Of a stretch of DNA of 64,000 bases, positions 8,706 through 17,518 are shown piece by piece. The notes under the pieces are model-generated. The model saw only the letters and a program-made list of their open reading frames with translations, ran no database searches and was not told the origin of the DNA. The stretch covers positions 434,001 to 498,000 of the forward strand of contig NZ_PNCJ01000005.1 in the NCBI RefSeq assembly GCF_005887115.1. The letters run 5' to 3'. This DNA comes from Pseudoalteromonas rubra. GTDB taxonomy: Bacteria; Pseudomonadota; Gammaproteobacteria; Enterobacterales; Alteromonadaceae. Positions within the stretch are counted from its first letter, which is position 1; each line of letters starts with the position of its first letter. The position numbers and the translations under genes were made by a program.

Positions 8706-11700
8706 CTAAGCTCTTACCTGCGATTCACTCAGATGGTGTTGTGCAGCCAGCCCTCTGTCTTCGAGGATCACGTACAGACAGGGCAAAATAAACAACACCA
8801 GGAATGACGAAGCCGCAATGCCAAAGAGCAAACTGACTACCAGAGGCTGTAAGATCTGCGCCTGCAAGCTGGTTTCCAGTAGCAAAGGTAGCATACCTGC
8901 GACTGTGGTCGCCGTGGTAATAAATACCGCTCTGAACCTTTCGCGCGCGGCCTGTACCGCAGCCTGATGGGCATCCAGCCCTTCTTTTTGATGCTCCTTG
9001 ATATAAGTGACCAGCAAAATAGAGTCATTCACCACAATGCCCGCCAGAGACACAAATCCCATCATGCTGGGAATGGTAAAATCGTAGCCCAGCAACACAT
9101 GTCCCCATAGTGCGCCAATCAGTGCCAGCGGAATTGCCAGCATCACCATCACAGGCTCCATATAACTTCTGAACTGAAAACTCAGAATAATAAACACACC
9201 GACCAGTCCCATCAGGAACTTCTTGCCGATAGATGAACCAGTACTGCCCCCTTCTTTCACCTCTCCTTCATAGCTAACTGACAGAGACGGATACTTATCT
9301 AACAGCGGTGCGACGACGGTTTTGTCGACTGCGGCGATTATCTCGCCGGTATTGGCGATCGCAGCGTCGACATCGCCAATAATGGTCACCGAACGCTGGC
9401 CATCAAAGCGATTAATCCGTGCATAGCCCCGAGCCGGGATCAGCTCTGCCACTGCCGATAAGGGGATCTGCCTGCCATCGGCCAGTGTGATTGGGTAATT
9501 CTGTAACTGCCACCAGGATGCCTTATCTTCTTTTCTTAGTCGCACGTCCAGTTCAATGGTTTCGTCTCCACGCTGAAACTCATCGGCCTTTTGACCGAAA
9601 AAAGCAGTTCTGAGCTGGTTAGCAATCGTTGCCCCATCAACACCTAAAGACATAGCCCCCGGCAACAGACGTACCAGCCACTCCTCCTTACCCGGGCGCA
9701 GATCATCCATCAGATTTTGCACACCATCGTACTCGGCCAGCGCCTGCTGTATTTCGAACGAGGCACTCGATAACATGGCGAGATCGTTACCATACAAACG
9801 GATTTCGATTGCCCGCCCGGCCGGGCCAACTGCTGGTTGCTTAAATGCCAGCGCCAGCGCGCCCGGGATTTCGCCAACTGCCTCACGCCAGCGGTCCTGA
9901 AGTACCAGCAGACTGGTATTGCGCGTTTCAGCCGTGAGCAAATCGGCACGTACAGTGGCAACATGGGTCCCTTCTTCACCGGCATCCTGATTGTTGTTGT
10001 ATTCAACAATCACATTTTGCACCAGCGCCTGTTGCTCAGGCTGCGCTGGTGTAAACTCCTGATTTAGCTTATTAAGTTCATCCACTGCGTGGGCAACCAG
10101 CTGTTCAGTCTCGTATAACGGCGTGCCCTGTGGCATCAGCAGTCGCATTTCAAGAATATCGCCCTCCAGCTCGGGAAACGCTTTGAACTTTAAAAATCCC
10201 CCGGCCATCAAAGAAATACTCAGGAAAAACAGCGCCAGTACTCCACCAACTACCGCATAACGATAGGTTACTACGCGTTCAACCCATTCAACGAGCACCT
10301 CTGTGCGAAAACGTTCAAAACGCTGATTAAACCGAGCTTTAAAACCAGACTCCGGCTCATCCTGTTTTTTATGCAGTGAATGCAACAGATGATTAGGCAA
10401 AATAAGGAAAGCCTCGACCAGGCTCACCACCAACACCGCCAGCAACATTTGCGGAAACACTTTCATAATTTGACCGATATCACCGGCAATAAAAGCCAGC
10501 CCGACAAATACCGATGCCGTGGTTAAAAAAGACGACAATACGCCGGGCGCCACTTGTTTTACACCTTTAATCACCCCTTCATCAATGCTTTCACCTCGCT
10601 CAACGTGGCTAGCAATACTCTCGGCAATCACTATCGCATCGTCCATCAGAATACCTATGGCCATGAGCATGCCGACCATAGAGATCATATTGATGCTCAC
10701 ACCCAGCACAGTCATCAGCCAGAATGCGCCAAGAAAGGAAATGGGTAGCCCCATCGACACCCAAAAAGAATAACGCCAGGTGAAAAACAACCACATTACC
10801 GCAAAGACCAGTAAAAACCCTTGCCAGGAGTTGGTCGTTAGCATGGCCAGGCGATCAGAGACAATTTTGGCCTGATCAGAGGTCAATGCCATCTCAATAC
10901 CTGCAGGCAGTTGCTGACGCTCTGACTCAACAAAGTTATACACTTGCTCGACCAGGTCGAGTGCGTCCTGTGCTTTGGTTTTCTTAATTTTCAGCAGTGC
11001 AGCAGGTTTACCATTAAACTCAACTTTTGCCTCATCCAGTTCAAACCGCTCCGTGATCTGACCAAGATCTTTCAATTTTAACTGCCCGCCAGACTGAGTG
11101 CTGGCAATCACCAGCTCGCCCAGCTCTTTGGCCGTCACCCCTTGCTGGTCAAACCGAATTTGCAGAGTTTTTCCTTTGGTCTCTAAGTTACCTGCCGGTA
11201 GCTTGATATTCTGCCGTTCAATGTGGCTCACGACATCATTAATGGACAACCCATACTGGCGCAGCAAAGATAAAGACAACTCAACTCGTAGCTGCCTATC
11301 TGAAAAACCATGAATTTCTACCAAAGAGATATCGGGTAATCGCTGCAACTTATGCTTAACAGACTCCGCATAGTCTTTGAGTTCCGCCGAAGGTAAGTCT
11401 GCGCTGATGGCCAAAGTGATCAAAGACTCGGTACGGCCGAGTTCCTTAATGACCGGGCTTTCAGCCTTGTCCGGAAACGTATCGATGGCATCTACCTCGG
11501 TTTTTACATCCGACATCAGTCGGGTGATATCACCACCTTCTTGCATCTCGACTATCATTTTGGCCATGCTTTCGCGCGCTTCACAGCTGATCTGCTCTAT
11601 GTCGCTGAGCCCATCCATTGCTTCTTCCAGTGGCACACATAATGCCAGTTCCGACTCCTCCGGATTGGCTCCGGGATATGGCACATTAACCTGGATCTGA

Positions 11701-11822
11701 CTGGCCGCAATTTCTGGAAATGTTTCTCGTTTTAGCTGAGGCAATGCACTCAGTCCAAGCACAATAATGGCCAACATGAGCAAGTTGGCTGCCGTCGGGT
11801 GGCGGGCAAAGTATGCAATCAT
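8706..11822 (-). CDS. RND efflux transporter permease subunit
   Basis: 1038 aa, the usual length of an AcrB/MexB-type inner-membrane RND pump. The N-terminal transmembrane helix (residues about 10-30) is followed by the PN1/PN2 porter domain, then helices with the proton-relay Asp pair in ILMDDAIVIAES; the second half repeats the plan (GFVSLAGIVVNDSILLVTYI). Such pumps expel drugs, bile-like compounds or metabolites with an adaptor and a TolC-type outer channel. The ATG overlaps the adaptor's stop by four bases (translational coupling). No TolC gene is present nearby. Substrate unknown. Confidence 0.93.
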   Translation of the reverse strand: MIAYFARHPTAANLLMLAIIVLGLSALPQLKRETFPEIAASQIQVNVPYPGANPEESELALCVPLEEAMDGLSDIEQISCEARESMAKMIVEMQEGGDITRLMSDVKTEVDAIDTFPDKAESPVIKELGRTESLITLAISADLPSAELKDYAESVKHKLQRLPDISLVEIHGFSDRQLRVELSLSLLRQYGLSINDVVSHIERQNIKLPAGNLETKGKTLQIRFDQQGVTAKELGELVIASTQSGGQLKLKDLGQITERFELDEAKVEFNGKPAALLKIKKTKAQDALDLVEQVYNFVESERQQLPAGIEMALTSDQAKIVSDRLAMLTTNSWQGFLLVFAVMWLFFTWRYSFWVSMGLPISFLGAFWLMTVLGVSINMISMVGMLMAIGILMDDAIVIAESIASHVERGESIDEGVIKGVKQVAPGVLSSFLTTASVFVGLAFIAGDIGQIMKVFPQMLLAVLVVSLVEAFLILPNHLLHSLHKKQDEPESGFKARFNQRFERFRTEVLVEWVERVVTYRYAVVGGVLALFFLSISLMAGGFLKFKAFPELEGDILEMRLLMPQGTPLYETEQLVAHAVDELNKLNQEFTPAQPEQQALVQNVIVEYNNNQDAGEEGTHVATVRADLLTAETRNTSLLVLQDRWREAVGEIPGALALAFKQPAVGPAGRAIEIRLYGNDLAMLSSASFEIQQALAEYDGVQNLMDDLRPGKEEWLVRLLPGAMSLGVDGATIANQLRTAFFGQKADEFQRGDETIELDVRLRKEDKASWWQLQNYPITLADGRQIPLSAVAELIPARGYARINRFDGQRSVTIIGDVDAAIANTGEIIAAVDKTVVAPLLDKYPSLSVSYEGEVKEGGSTGSSIGKKFLMGLVGVFIILSFQFRSYMEPVMVMLAIPLALIGALWGHVLLGYDFTIPSMMGFVSLAGIVVNDSILLVTYIKEHQKEGLDAHQAAVQAARERFRAVFITTATTVAGMLPLLLETSLQAQILQPLVVSLLFGIAASSFLVLFILPCLYVILEDRGLAAQHHLSESQVRA

Positions 11823-13135
11823 AACGTTTGCTCCTTGGCCACCTGGTTTTGCGTACGCAAAGCGCGCCCGGGCACGGCGGGGATCACATCACTTAGTACA
11901 ATGACATCGCCTTCGCTAACGCCGCTTTTAATCACAGTCCGGCCATTCGATTCAAATGCCACTTCCACATGACGGATCGCCAGTTTTCCGTCTTCGAGCA
12001 AATATAATCTGTCGCCATGAAGTGCATCGGATGGTACCGATAATAACGGCAATGGCGCACCTTTTACTTTAACCTGGACGTACATATCGCTAATCAAAGG
12101 AGGACGTTTACCGGGTTCAAACGCTTTATAGTCAAATGCCACATCGACAATCAGCGTGACTGTGTTGCCTTCCGGATCAATACTTTCACCCACACTGGTT
12201 AGCTTACCCTGCCAGCTAAATTGCTTACTGCCAACGTACAAACTGGCTTCGGCGTCCAACTGCCAGGTTTGCACATCCGGATACTCTCCCTGAATCAGCT
12301 TAGGGGCAATATACTGTCCAAAATAACGCATATCGCTCAGCGCAACCTGTACAGGGATCTCCATCAAGTCGGTCCTATGTGCTGTAACCAGGCTTTCGCG
12401 TTCTGCGACGACCTGTTGCATTTCAACATTCACGGCCGCAATTTGGGCATCAAATGGCAAAGTAATGGTAGTTTTTGCCAATTTACGCTCAGCCTCACTC
12501 AGTCTGGCCTGTGCCAGTTTCACTTTGGCCTCGGCAACCGCCATATTGTCAGGGTGCTGATCCACTGCGTTTTTCACATCCAGCACTTTTTGTTCCTGAG
12601 CCCAGACATTAGCCTGTTCGGAGTCAACGGTAGATACAGACACTGAACCTGATTTAAGCAGACCCTGCTTTCGTTTAAGCTCCTTTTGCAACACACTCAG
12701 GCGTTGCTCTTCCAGTCGTAATGATAACGCCAGTTTTTCGTCGTTAAGCTGAGTACGAGACAATTCAGCCTTAGCAGAATTCAGATCGGAGCGCGCCTGT
12801 GCCAACTTAAGCTCATAATCAATTGGGTCTATTTTCAGTAACACAGTACCAGCCGTAAGTGCTTTGCCCTTTTCTAGATTAGGGTGACGGTAAATAACCC
12901 GTCCCGTCACCTCAGAGAGCGCCTGCCAACGTTCCTTTGGTCGTGCTCGGCCAAAACCCGTGACATAAGGCTCTATCAGGGTCTTTTTAACTTCTACTGT
13001 TTCGACCAGTAACGCATCTACCCCATTATTGTGTTTTTGAGGTGACTTTTTACCCGATGCAAGGGCCATTAAAATGACAATACCCAGCACAGGTAATACC
13101 AACAGCCAGCGTCTTTGTTGCCAATTAATTTTCAT
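11819..13135 (-). CDS. RND efflux periplasmic adaptor (membrane fusion protein)
   Basis: 438 aa from the ATG at 13135. It has an N-terminal membrane anchor (residues about 10-28, WLLVLPVLGIVILMALA), a lipoyl-like barrel-sandwich half (GRVIYRHPNLEKGKALTAGTVLLKID), a long coiled-coil hairpin (about 95-200), the returning half (LPFDAQIAAVNVEMQQVV) and beta-barrel domains. It links the permease at 8706-11822 to an outer-membrane channel. The start lies inside the last codons of the tetR gene (11-bp overlap), and its end overlaps the permease start. A longer frame reading to 13210 is inside tetR and was not chosen. Confidence 0.9.
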   Translation of the reverse strand: MKINWQQRRWLLVLPVLGIVILMALASGKKSPQKHNNGVDALLVETVEVKKTLIEPYVTGFGRARPKERWQALSEVTGRVIYRHPNLEKGKALTAGTVLLKIDPIDYELKLAQARSDLNSAKAELSRTQLNDEKLALSLRLEEQRLSVLQKELKRKQGLLKSGSVSVSTVDSEQANVWAQEQKVLDVKNAVDQHPDNMAVAEAKVKLAQARLSEAERKLAKTTITLPFDAQIAAVNVEMQQVVAERESLVTAHRTDLMEIPVQVALSDMRYFGQYIAPKLIQGEYPDVQTWQLDAEASLYVGSKQFSWQGKLTSVGESIDPEGNTVTLIVDVAFDYKAFEPGKRPPLISDMYVQVKVKGAPLPLLSVPSDALHGDRLYLLEDGKLAIRHVEVAFESNGRTVIKSGVSEGDVIVLSDVIPAVPGRALRTQNQVAKEQTL

Positions 13136-13766
13136 TTTTATCTCGCTCTTTGAAACAGCCATACTTGAACATATTGGCGTTATGGGTTGCCATCTTTGAC
13201 AGCTGCTCATCGTTAAACTCTATGCCCATCTGAGTCGCCATACTCTCTCGCATATACCAGGGAAATATCATCAAACCCATCAGGTTCAACATCAACAACC
13301 TATCATCCAGCTCTTCTTTGATGAGCCCTTGCTGCTTAAGCTGGCTCAACATATTGAAGAAAAATGGCTTTCGGGTATTCTCGATTCTCTCTATCAAATA
13401 ATCTCGGCAGATCCCTTGTTCAAGTACAATTTCTTTAAACATCAGAATTGGAAACGCTGGCGACTGTTTGATAACGCCATAGAAAATATGAAAGATATCT
13501 TCCAGGTCAAATGGCTTATCATCACCAATTGCTTGCTCAATGCCCGCAATAACCTCGCCGGTTACCTCCATAAACATAGCCTTATACAGACCTTCTTTGT
13601 TTTCAAAGTAGTAGCGGATCAGCGCCGCATCCACACCTGCCTCCTGCGCCAGCATGCGCGTAGTAACCTGTGAATAGGGTGATGTGGTAAAACAGCGTCT
13701 GGCGGCCAGCACCAGACGGGCTCTGCCATCTTCATCGTTTTTGTCGGGACGACCTCGGGTTTTCAT
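13125..13766 (-). CDS. TetR-family transcriptional regulator of the RND operon
   Basis: 213 aa. The ATG at 13766 has AGGAG five to six bases upstream; upstream in-frame codons to 13892 lack one. The N-terminal TetR helix-turn-helix is plain: RARLVLAARRCFTTSPYSQVTTRMLAQEAGVDAALIRYYFENKEGLYKAMF. The C-terminal half (ligand and dimer domain) resembles CecR/YbiH-like regulators. It is the first gene of a three-gene overlapping operon (tetR-adaptor-permease), so it most likely represses its own operon and releases on binding a pump substrate. The operator was not located. Confidence 0.88.
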   Translation of the reverse strand: MKTRGRPDKNDEDGRARLVLAARRCFTTSPYSQVTTRMLAQEAGVDAALIRYYFENKEGLYKAMFMEVTGEVIAGIEQAIGDDKPFDLEDIFHIFYGVIKQSPAFPILMFKEIVLEQGICRDYLIERIENTRKPFFFNMLSQLKQQGLIKEELDDRLLMLNLMGLMIFPWYMRESMATQMGIEFNDEQLSKMATHNANMFKYGCFKERDKNEN

Positions 13767-14021
13767 ATTGCTCCTGTATATCCCTGCTCGCTCCGTACCA
13801 GTCAATCTCCAGTCGAATGAGCAGAACGTTAATTCAACACCTGATGAATAAAGTAATTCTAGGGCACTGATAATTTTTGACCACAGAAACAATTCTCCAA
13901 TTCGCGGTGGTTTGATGAATAGCCAGGCTGAAAGTGTCTGTTTAACGCTTGCTGATCGGTGATTCGCTCCTGAACTTATTCACGGCTTCCGATACGCTCG
14001 TCATTTATCTCACCTCAATTC

Positions 14022-14089
14022 TTCGTCCTGCTCACCTCTTCGCCCTACTCACCTCTTCGTCCTGCTCACCTCTTCGCCCTACTCACCTC
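14022..14089. repeat. 17-bp tandem repeat, four units
   Basis: Units of the type ttcgtcctgctcacctc alternate with ttcgccctactcacctc, giving 2 x 34 bp. The array ends exactly where the palindromic element at 14090 begins. Apart from these repeats the 13767-14561 gap shows no supported gene. Confidence 0.8.
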
Positions 14090-14247
14090 GTCATCCCGGC
14101 CAGCGAGCCGGGAACCATTCGGCAGTCAATTCAAGTCCTACAGATAATAACGCTGAGTGCCAGATAACGAGATGCAGTGCGCTTTTTACTGAGTAAAGAT
14201 TGCTAAACCGAACCGCCGGTAAGTAGATCCCGCATCAAGTGCGGGAT
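14090..14247. repeat. MITE-like palindromic element, copy 2
   Basis: 158 bp nearly identical to the element at 8343-8503. The right end is damaged: GCGGGAT is followed by AGC instead of GAC. Confidence 0.8.
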
Positions 14248-14561
14248 AGCGGTGTGTGGAGCTATTGCAGTGTTAGTTTGACTACTTGTGCTTATGAGCA
14301 AGCGATACTAAAGCTCGTACTTACAGGTCAAAAAAGAAACATTTTGCTAACGAAAAACGCGTTCAGTACAGCCTATTTGTCCTGGGTAGTAAGTTTCCCG
14401 TTAAAAAAGTTACAATTAATGAACACATTAATATGCAATTAGGCTATTATTTAACACTATAACAACATGGCTGCATAACTATCTTTTCAAAAAAACGAAC
14501 TAAGGGACATAGCAGCCAGATACACAACCCGTTGAACAACAATACTTGAAGGAGCCAAGAT

Positions 14562-14990
14562 ATGTTTGAACAGTTTAAGTCATGGGCCACGTCAGCGCAC
14601 AAATCAGGCACAGACATGTTTACTTCCAGCCTGGTGCCACTCAGTGATGTACAGATTAAGACCGTTTTTAATCAAGGGGTTCACGATATTGCAAAATACT
14701 CCCGCAACGGCCGTTCGGTCTATATCAAGCATGTCTATCTGAACAAGCTTAACGATACGGTAAAGCCCAACATCAGTGCCAGCGATATCGACTTTTTTCG
14801 CTCATTAGACCAAATATTTCAATATTGTTATGTGCTGGTCTATGTTAAATGCTCCCGCTCAAACAAGTATGACACAGCATTTTTTTTGGATGATTACGAG
14901 GCTATCAAGGGGATAAGTAAAAGCGAGGCCATGCACCGTCAGACAGATTTAACCTCTATTGCCCGAATTATTAGAAGTGAGCTGCTTTAA
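14562..14990 (+). CDS. Hypothetical protein, 142 aa
   Basis: The ATG is preceded by AAGGAG at a good distance. The product is cytosolic by appearance, with no signal peptide or membrane segment. Residues about 28-110 have the look of a mixed alpha/beta domain (VQIKTVFNQGVHDIAKYSRNG, YCYVLVYVKCSR). I do not recognise the family. It lies alone upstream of the duplicated XRE cassette, 387 bp before it, on the same strand. Confidence 0.65.
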   Translation: MFEQFKSWATSAHKSGTDMFTSSLVPLSDVQIKTVFNQGVHDIAKYSRNGRSVYIKHVYLNKLNDTVKPNISASDIDFFRSLDQIFQYCYVLVYVKCSRSNKYDTAFFLDDYEAIKGISKSEAMHRQTDLTSIARIIRSELL

Positions 14991-15130
14991 ACCACCTCAC
15001 TTTGCTGTATTTCAGTTTACTAACTCAGGTAGGTTAACTAACTTCGCTCGGTTAGAGGCCAGCCGTATAGCACTTCCCAGCACAATAACGCATTAAAATA
15101 ATATCCATTATACAAACTAATTCACCCCAA

Positions 15131-15150
15131 GCTTACATTGCGCTAAAATA
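15131..15150 (+). promoter_or_regulatory. Motif shared with the upstream region of XRE cassette 2
   Basis: gcttacattgcgctaaaata closely matches the sequence around 16598-16616 (agtttacattgtgtaaaatt), which stands about 35 bp before the second XRE gene. Possible common operator or promoter; here it lies about 230 bp before the gene. Confidence 0.35.
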
Positions 15151-15315
15151 CGCAACGACGCTTGTTTCTTAATGCTTCTCGCAAAGTATTGAACATTTTT
15201 CATTCAAAATATAAAAGTAGGAAATCAACGCGTATACAGAGCAGATAATAACCATATTAGAATGAAAGCTACTTAGTGATGAATGTTTTCATCAATTGCA
15301 GGACGCATGGTATTA

Positions 15316-15332
15316 AACATTGCAGCAATGTT
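15316..15332 (+). promoter_or_regulatory. 17-bp perfect palindrome before XRE cassette 1, candidate operator
   Basis: AACATTGC-A-GCAATGTT, two perfect 8-base arms, 45 bp upstream of the XRE gene start. Position and symmetry suit binding of an XRE dimer; it is an inference. Confidence 0.45.
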
Positions 15333-15377
15333 ACAATAAAGTAAAATACAATCAACACACCTCTTACAGGAAATAAT

Positions 15378-15686
15378 ATGAAGAACAGTCCAGGGAAGAG
15401 AAAACGACAAATTGACAAGTTTAAAGTACAAATGCAGCGATCTATCCGGCAAATGCGCATTGAGGTGGGCTTGAGTCAGAGGGAATTAGCTGCCAAAATG
15501 TCCTCAAAAGTTGACCAATCCACTGTGAGTAACTGGGAAAGTGGAAAAACAGAAATGACCAGTGCCCAATTACTGGACTTATTTCTGATCTTTGGTAAAG
15601 ATATGGTGGCAATGTACTTCGGCTTCTTGAATAACGCAGAAAAAGAGTCAGACACCAAAGAAGAACAAGAAGAGAAGGAGTCTTAG
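15378..15686 (+). CDS. XRE-family HTH regulator, cassette 1
   Basis: 102 aa. A basic N-terminus (KRKRQIDKFKVQMQRS) precedes one Cro/CI-type helix-turn-helix at about 20-75: RQMRIEVGLSQRELAAKM, then DQSTVSNWESGKTEMTSAQLLDLFLIF. The C-terminus is a short acidic tail rich in Glu/Lys. There is no ligand domain beyond this. The next gene starts two bases after the stop, so the two are coupled. A near-identical paralogue lies at 16648. It probably regulates its own cassette through the inverted repeats upstream. Confidence 0.85.
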   Translation: MKNSPGKRKRQIDKFKVQMQRSIRQMRIEVGLSQRELAAKMSSKVDQSTVSNWESGKTEMTSAQLLDLFLIFGKDMVAMYFGFLNNAEKESDTKEEQEEKES

Positions 15687-15687
15687 G

Positions 15688-16221
15688 ATGGATTTTATTG
15701 AACTACTCACTTATGCGCCGCTTCCATTGATGCTGATTGCACTTGTAACTACTTGGAAGTTTGAAAACTCAAGATATTTTTTAGCACTACTTCTTGTCGT
15801 GGAAAGTGTTGATGAACTTCTTTATAAAACTAGCCTTAACTGGACCACTCATCACTATCTGTATGTAATGGTGATGAACTTGGCATTTATGCTGCCTGTT
15901 TTCTTTAGGACCAATATTGCCCACTCAATTTATCAAAGTACGAAAATCGGATACTTCAAGAGAGTGTCTGAACAGAATCATTTCGCCCTGCAAGAGATTG
16001 GGTTGATGATTCTCTTTTTAATTAGCTTTATATTACACTTTGTTGTTTACATAGAAGTCTGGTTATACAAGTGGGGTGTAATCGATGTACTGTTCATAAA
16101 GAACTCAATTCGCCCTAGCGTGCAAACAGTTTTACATATACTCATGTGTTTTGCATTGCTAACATATACGATTAACACCCCTAAACGGGAAGGATTTTAC
16201 AATGCAAAAACTGAAAACTAA
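15688..16221 (+). CDS. Multi-pass membrane protein, cassette 1
   Basis: 177 aa with AAGGAG before the ATG. Four to six hydrophobic segments (about 8-24, 29-40, 54-72, 102-124 and 142-162) predict an inner-membrane protein. Compared with its paralogue at 16952, the kept residues are clustered: LVTTWK, SRYF, NWTTH.YLY, ALQEIG, and EVWLYKW.(V/I)ID, which suggests a functional core with Glu/Trp/His near the membrane. I do not recognise the family. The 49-aa microprotein gene starts inside its last seven codons. Confidence 0.75.
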   Translation: MDFIELLTYAPLPLMLIALVTTWKFENSRYFLALLLVVESVDELLYKTSLNWTTHHYLYVMVMNLAFMLPVFFRTNIAHSIYQSTKIGYFKRVSEQNHFALQEIGLMILFLISFILHFVVYIEVWLYKWGVIDVLFIKNSIRPSVQTVLHILMCFALLTYTINTPKREGFYNAKTEN

Positions 16222-16351
16222 TTTATTAAAATATGTACAAGGTGGAGTTGGTGGTGGAACAGGAGATGGTCCGCACGATCCAGCTATGGCGCATATTGTT
16301 ATAACTACAAAGCCACCTAAAGAGAAAAAGAAGCCTCGCTCTGAAAAATAA
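16202..16351 (+). CDS. 49-aa Gly-rich microprotein with GG motif
   Basis: The ATG at 16202 lies within the end of the membrane-protein gene (20-bp overlap, other frame) and has a strong GGGAAGGA eight bases upstream. The product starts MQKLKTNLLKYVQGG, then GVGGGTGDGPHDPAMAH, and ends in a basic tail KPPKEKKKPRSEK. The short leader with a hydrophobic stretch ending in QGG resembles a double-glycine cut site. It could be an exported signal peptide, a toxin or bacteriocin, or a membrane-protein partner. No homologue of it is left in cassette 2. Confidence 0.6.
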   Translation: MQKLKTNLLKYVQGGVGGGTGDGPHDPAMAHIVITTKPPKEKKKPRSEK

Positions 16352-16599
16352 CCATTAAATACTCTTGATTTCAGGTAAAGCTAACAAAGGTCGATTCGTG
16401 CCTATAAGCGCACTTTTTACAAGCTCCTGAATTTTTTCAAGTAAGCTGATTAATATATTCATAGCCGAGCATCCGCTCGGCGTAACTTCTTAGAGCTTAG
16501 TTAGTTTCGTTCTCATCCTAAACCTTCTCTACTATTCAATGTAAAAAATTAATATATTCATTAAAAGTACCTCTCAGCTTTTTACTTGTTGCCCAACAG

Positions 16600-16614
16600 T
16601 TTACATTGTGTAAA
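16600..16614 (+). promoter_or_regulatory. 15-bp palindrome before XRE cassette 2, candidate operator
   Basis: TTTACA-TTG-TGTAAA, perfect 6-base arms, about 34 bp upstream of the ATG at 16648. Related to the motif at 15131-15150. Apart from this, 16352-16647 shows nothing clear. Confidence 0.45.
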
Positions 16615-16647
16615 ATTCTTCTCCACATAAAACTTGCGGATATAAGA

Positions 16648-16950
16648 ATGACAACAACATCAGGGAAGCGCAAAAAGGAAATTGATAAGTTCAAACTGCA
16701 GTTACAACGCTCTATTCGACAGATGCGCCAGGAAATGGGGCTCAGTCAGCGAGAGCTCGCCGCCAAAATGACCTCAAAAGTAGACCAATCTACCGTCAGT
16801 AACTGGGAAAGCGGTAAAACCGAAATGACCAGTGCCCAACTACTCGACCTGTTTCTAATTTTTGGTAAAGACATGGTCAGCATGTATTTTGGCTTTGTTA
16901 CTAATAATGAAGCCAAAGACTCCGATGAAGAACAGGGCGAGGAGGACTGA
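16648..16950 (+). CDS. XRE-family HTH regulator, cassette 2
   Basis: 100 aa from the ATG at 16648 (GCGGA upstream); an in-frame ATG at 16606 would start inside the palindrome and is less likely. Nearly identical to the regulator of cassette 1 through the whole HTH: only a few changes such as RQEMGLSQ for RIEVGLSQ. The recognition helix DQSTVSNWESGKTE is the same in both, so both proteins may bind the same sites and cross-regulate. It ends in an acidic tail. The membrane protein follows after one base. Confidence 0.85.
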   Translation: MTTTSGKRKKEIDKFKLQLQRSIRQMRQEMGLSQRELAAKMTSKVDQSTVSNWESGKTEMTSAQLLDLFLIFGKDMVSMYFGFVTNNEAKDSDEEQGEED

Positions 16951-16951
16951 A

Positions 16952-17506
16952 GTGGAAATAGCTCTTACACATTACCTATATTACTTTTCATTTTTTATCA
17001 TGGTAGCGGCTTTGGTCACTACTTGGAAATATGAGTGTTCCCGCTACTTTTTGTTGTTTATGCTACTTTTAGAAGGTATAGACGAAGCACTAATACCCAT
17101 AACGATGACATGGACCACTCATGTCTATCTATATTGTATCATCTTTGATCTCGTATTTTGTATCCCAATAATATATAGAAAACATATTGCACAATGGATC
17201 TATAACCTAACGGGGTGGGACTTCTTTAGGCGGGTTTACAACAATCATCACTTGGCTCTACAGGAAATAGGCTTCCTTTTTATTTTCTTCATAGATATCG
17301 TTCTCAACACTATCATTTATGCGGAAGTTTGGCTCTATAAGTGGTGGATTATTGACAACCTGTATCTGAAAGACTATTTCCGTCCAGTCGTACTGTTGTT
17401 TATTTACTTTTTTACATGCTGTGCACTTGCCACATATACGGTAAAAGCCAGAGCCAGAGAAGAGTTCTATCGTACAAACAAGGCACCGGAATCATCGACG
17501 ATTTAA
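16952..17506 (+). CDS. Multi-pass membrane protein, cassette 2
   Basis: 184 aa starting with GTG at 16952, with GGAGGA six bases upstream. A longer ATG frame from 16862 lies inside the regulator gene and was rejected. It has the same plan as the cassette 1 protein but is much more diverged than the regulators are: TTWKYECSRYF, TWTTHVYLY, LALQEIG and AEVWLYKWWIID are kept. Four to six membrane segments. At the 3' end, where cassette 1 has the microprotein start, this copy reads GTACAAAC in place of the ATG region, and 13 bp after its stop lies a palindromic element. Confidence 0.75.
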   Translation: MEIALTHYLYYFSFFIMVAALVTTWKYECSRYFLLFMLLLEGIDEALIPITMTWTTHVYLYCIIFDLVFCIPIIYRKHIAQWIYNLTGWDFFRRVYNNHHLALQEIGFLFIFFIDIVLNTIIYAEVWLYKWWIIDNLYLKDYFRPVVLLFIYFFTCCALATYTVKARAREEFYRTNKAPESSTI

Positions 17507-17518
17507 AGATAGCTAGCC

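Larger units (their letters stand above)
14991..15377. other. Intergenic region upstream of XRE cassette 1
   Basis: About 390 bp of AT-rich DNA without a supported gene. It carries two inverted-repeat or shared motifs listed separately (15131-15150 and 15316-15332). Confidence 0.5.

Noticed and set aside
11819..13210. Longer start for the RND adaptor
   Set aside because: The extra N-terminus lies inside tetR and lacks a ribosome site; the ATG at 13135 gives a normal membrane anchor.
16862..17506. 214-aa reading of the second membrane protein
   Set aside because: The first 30 residues overlap the XRE gene in another frame; GTG at 16952 has GGAGGA and aligns with the paralogue's start.
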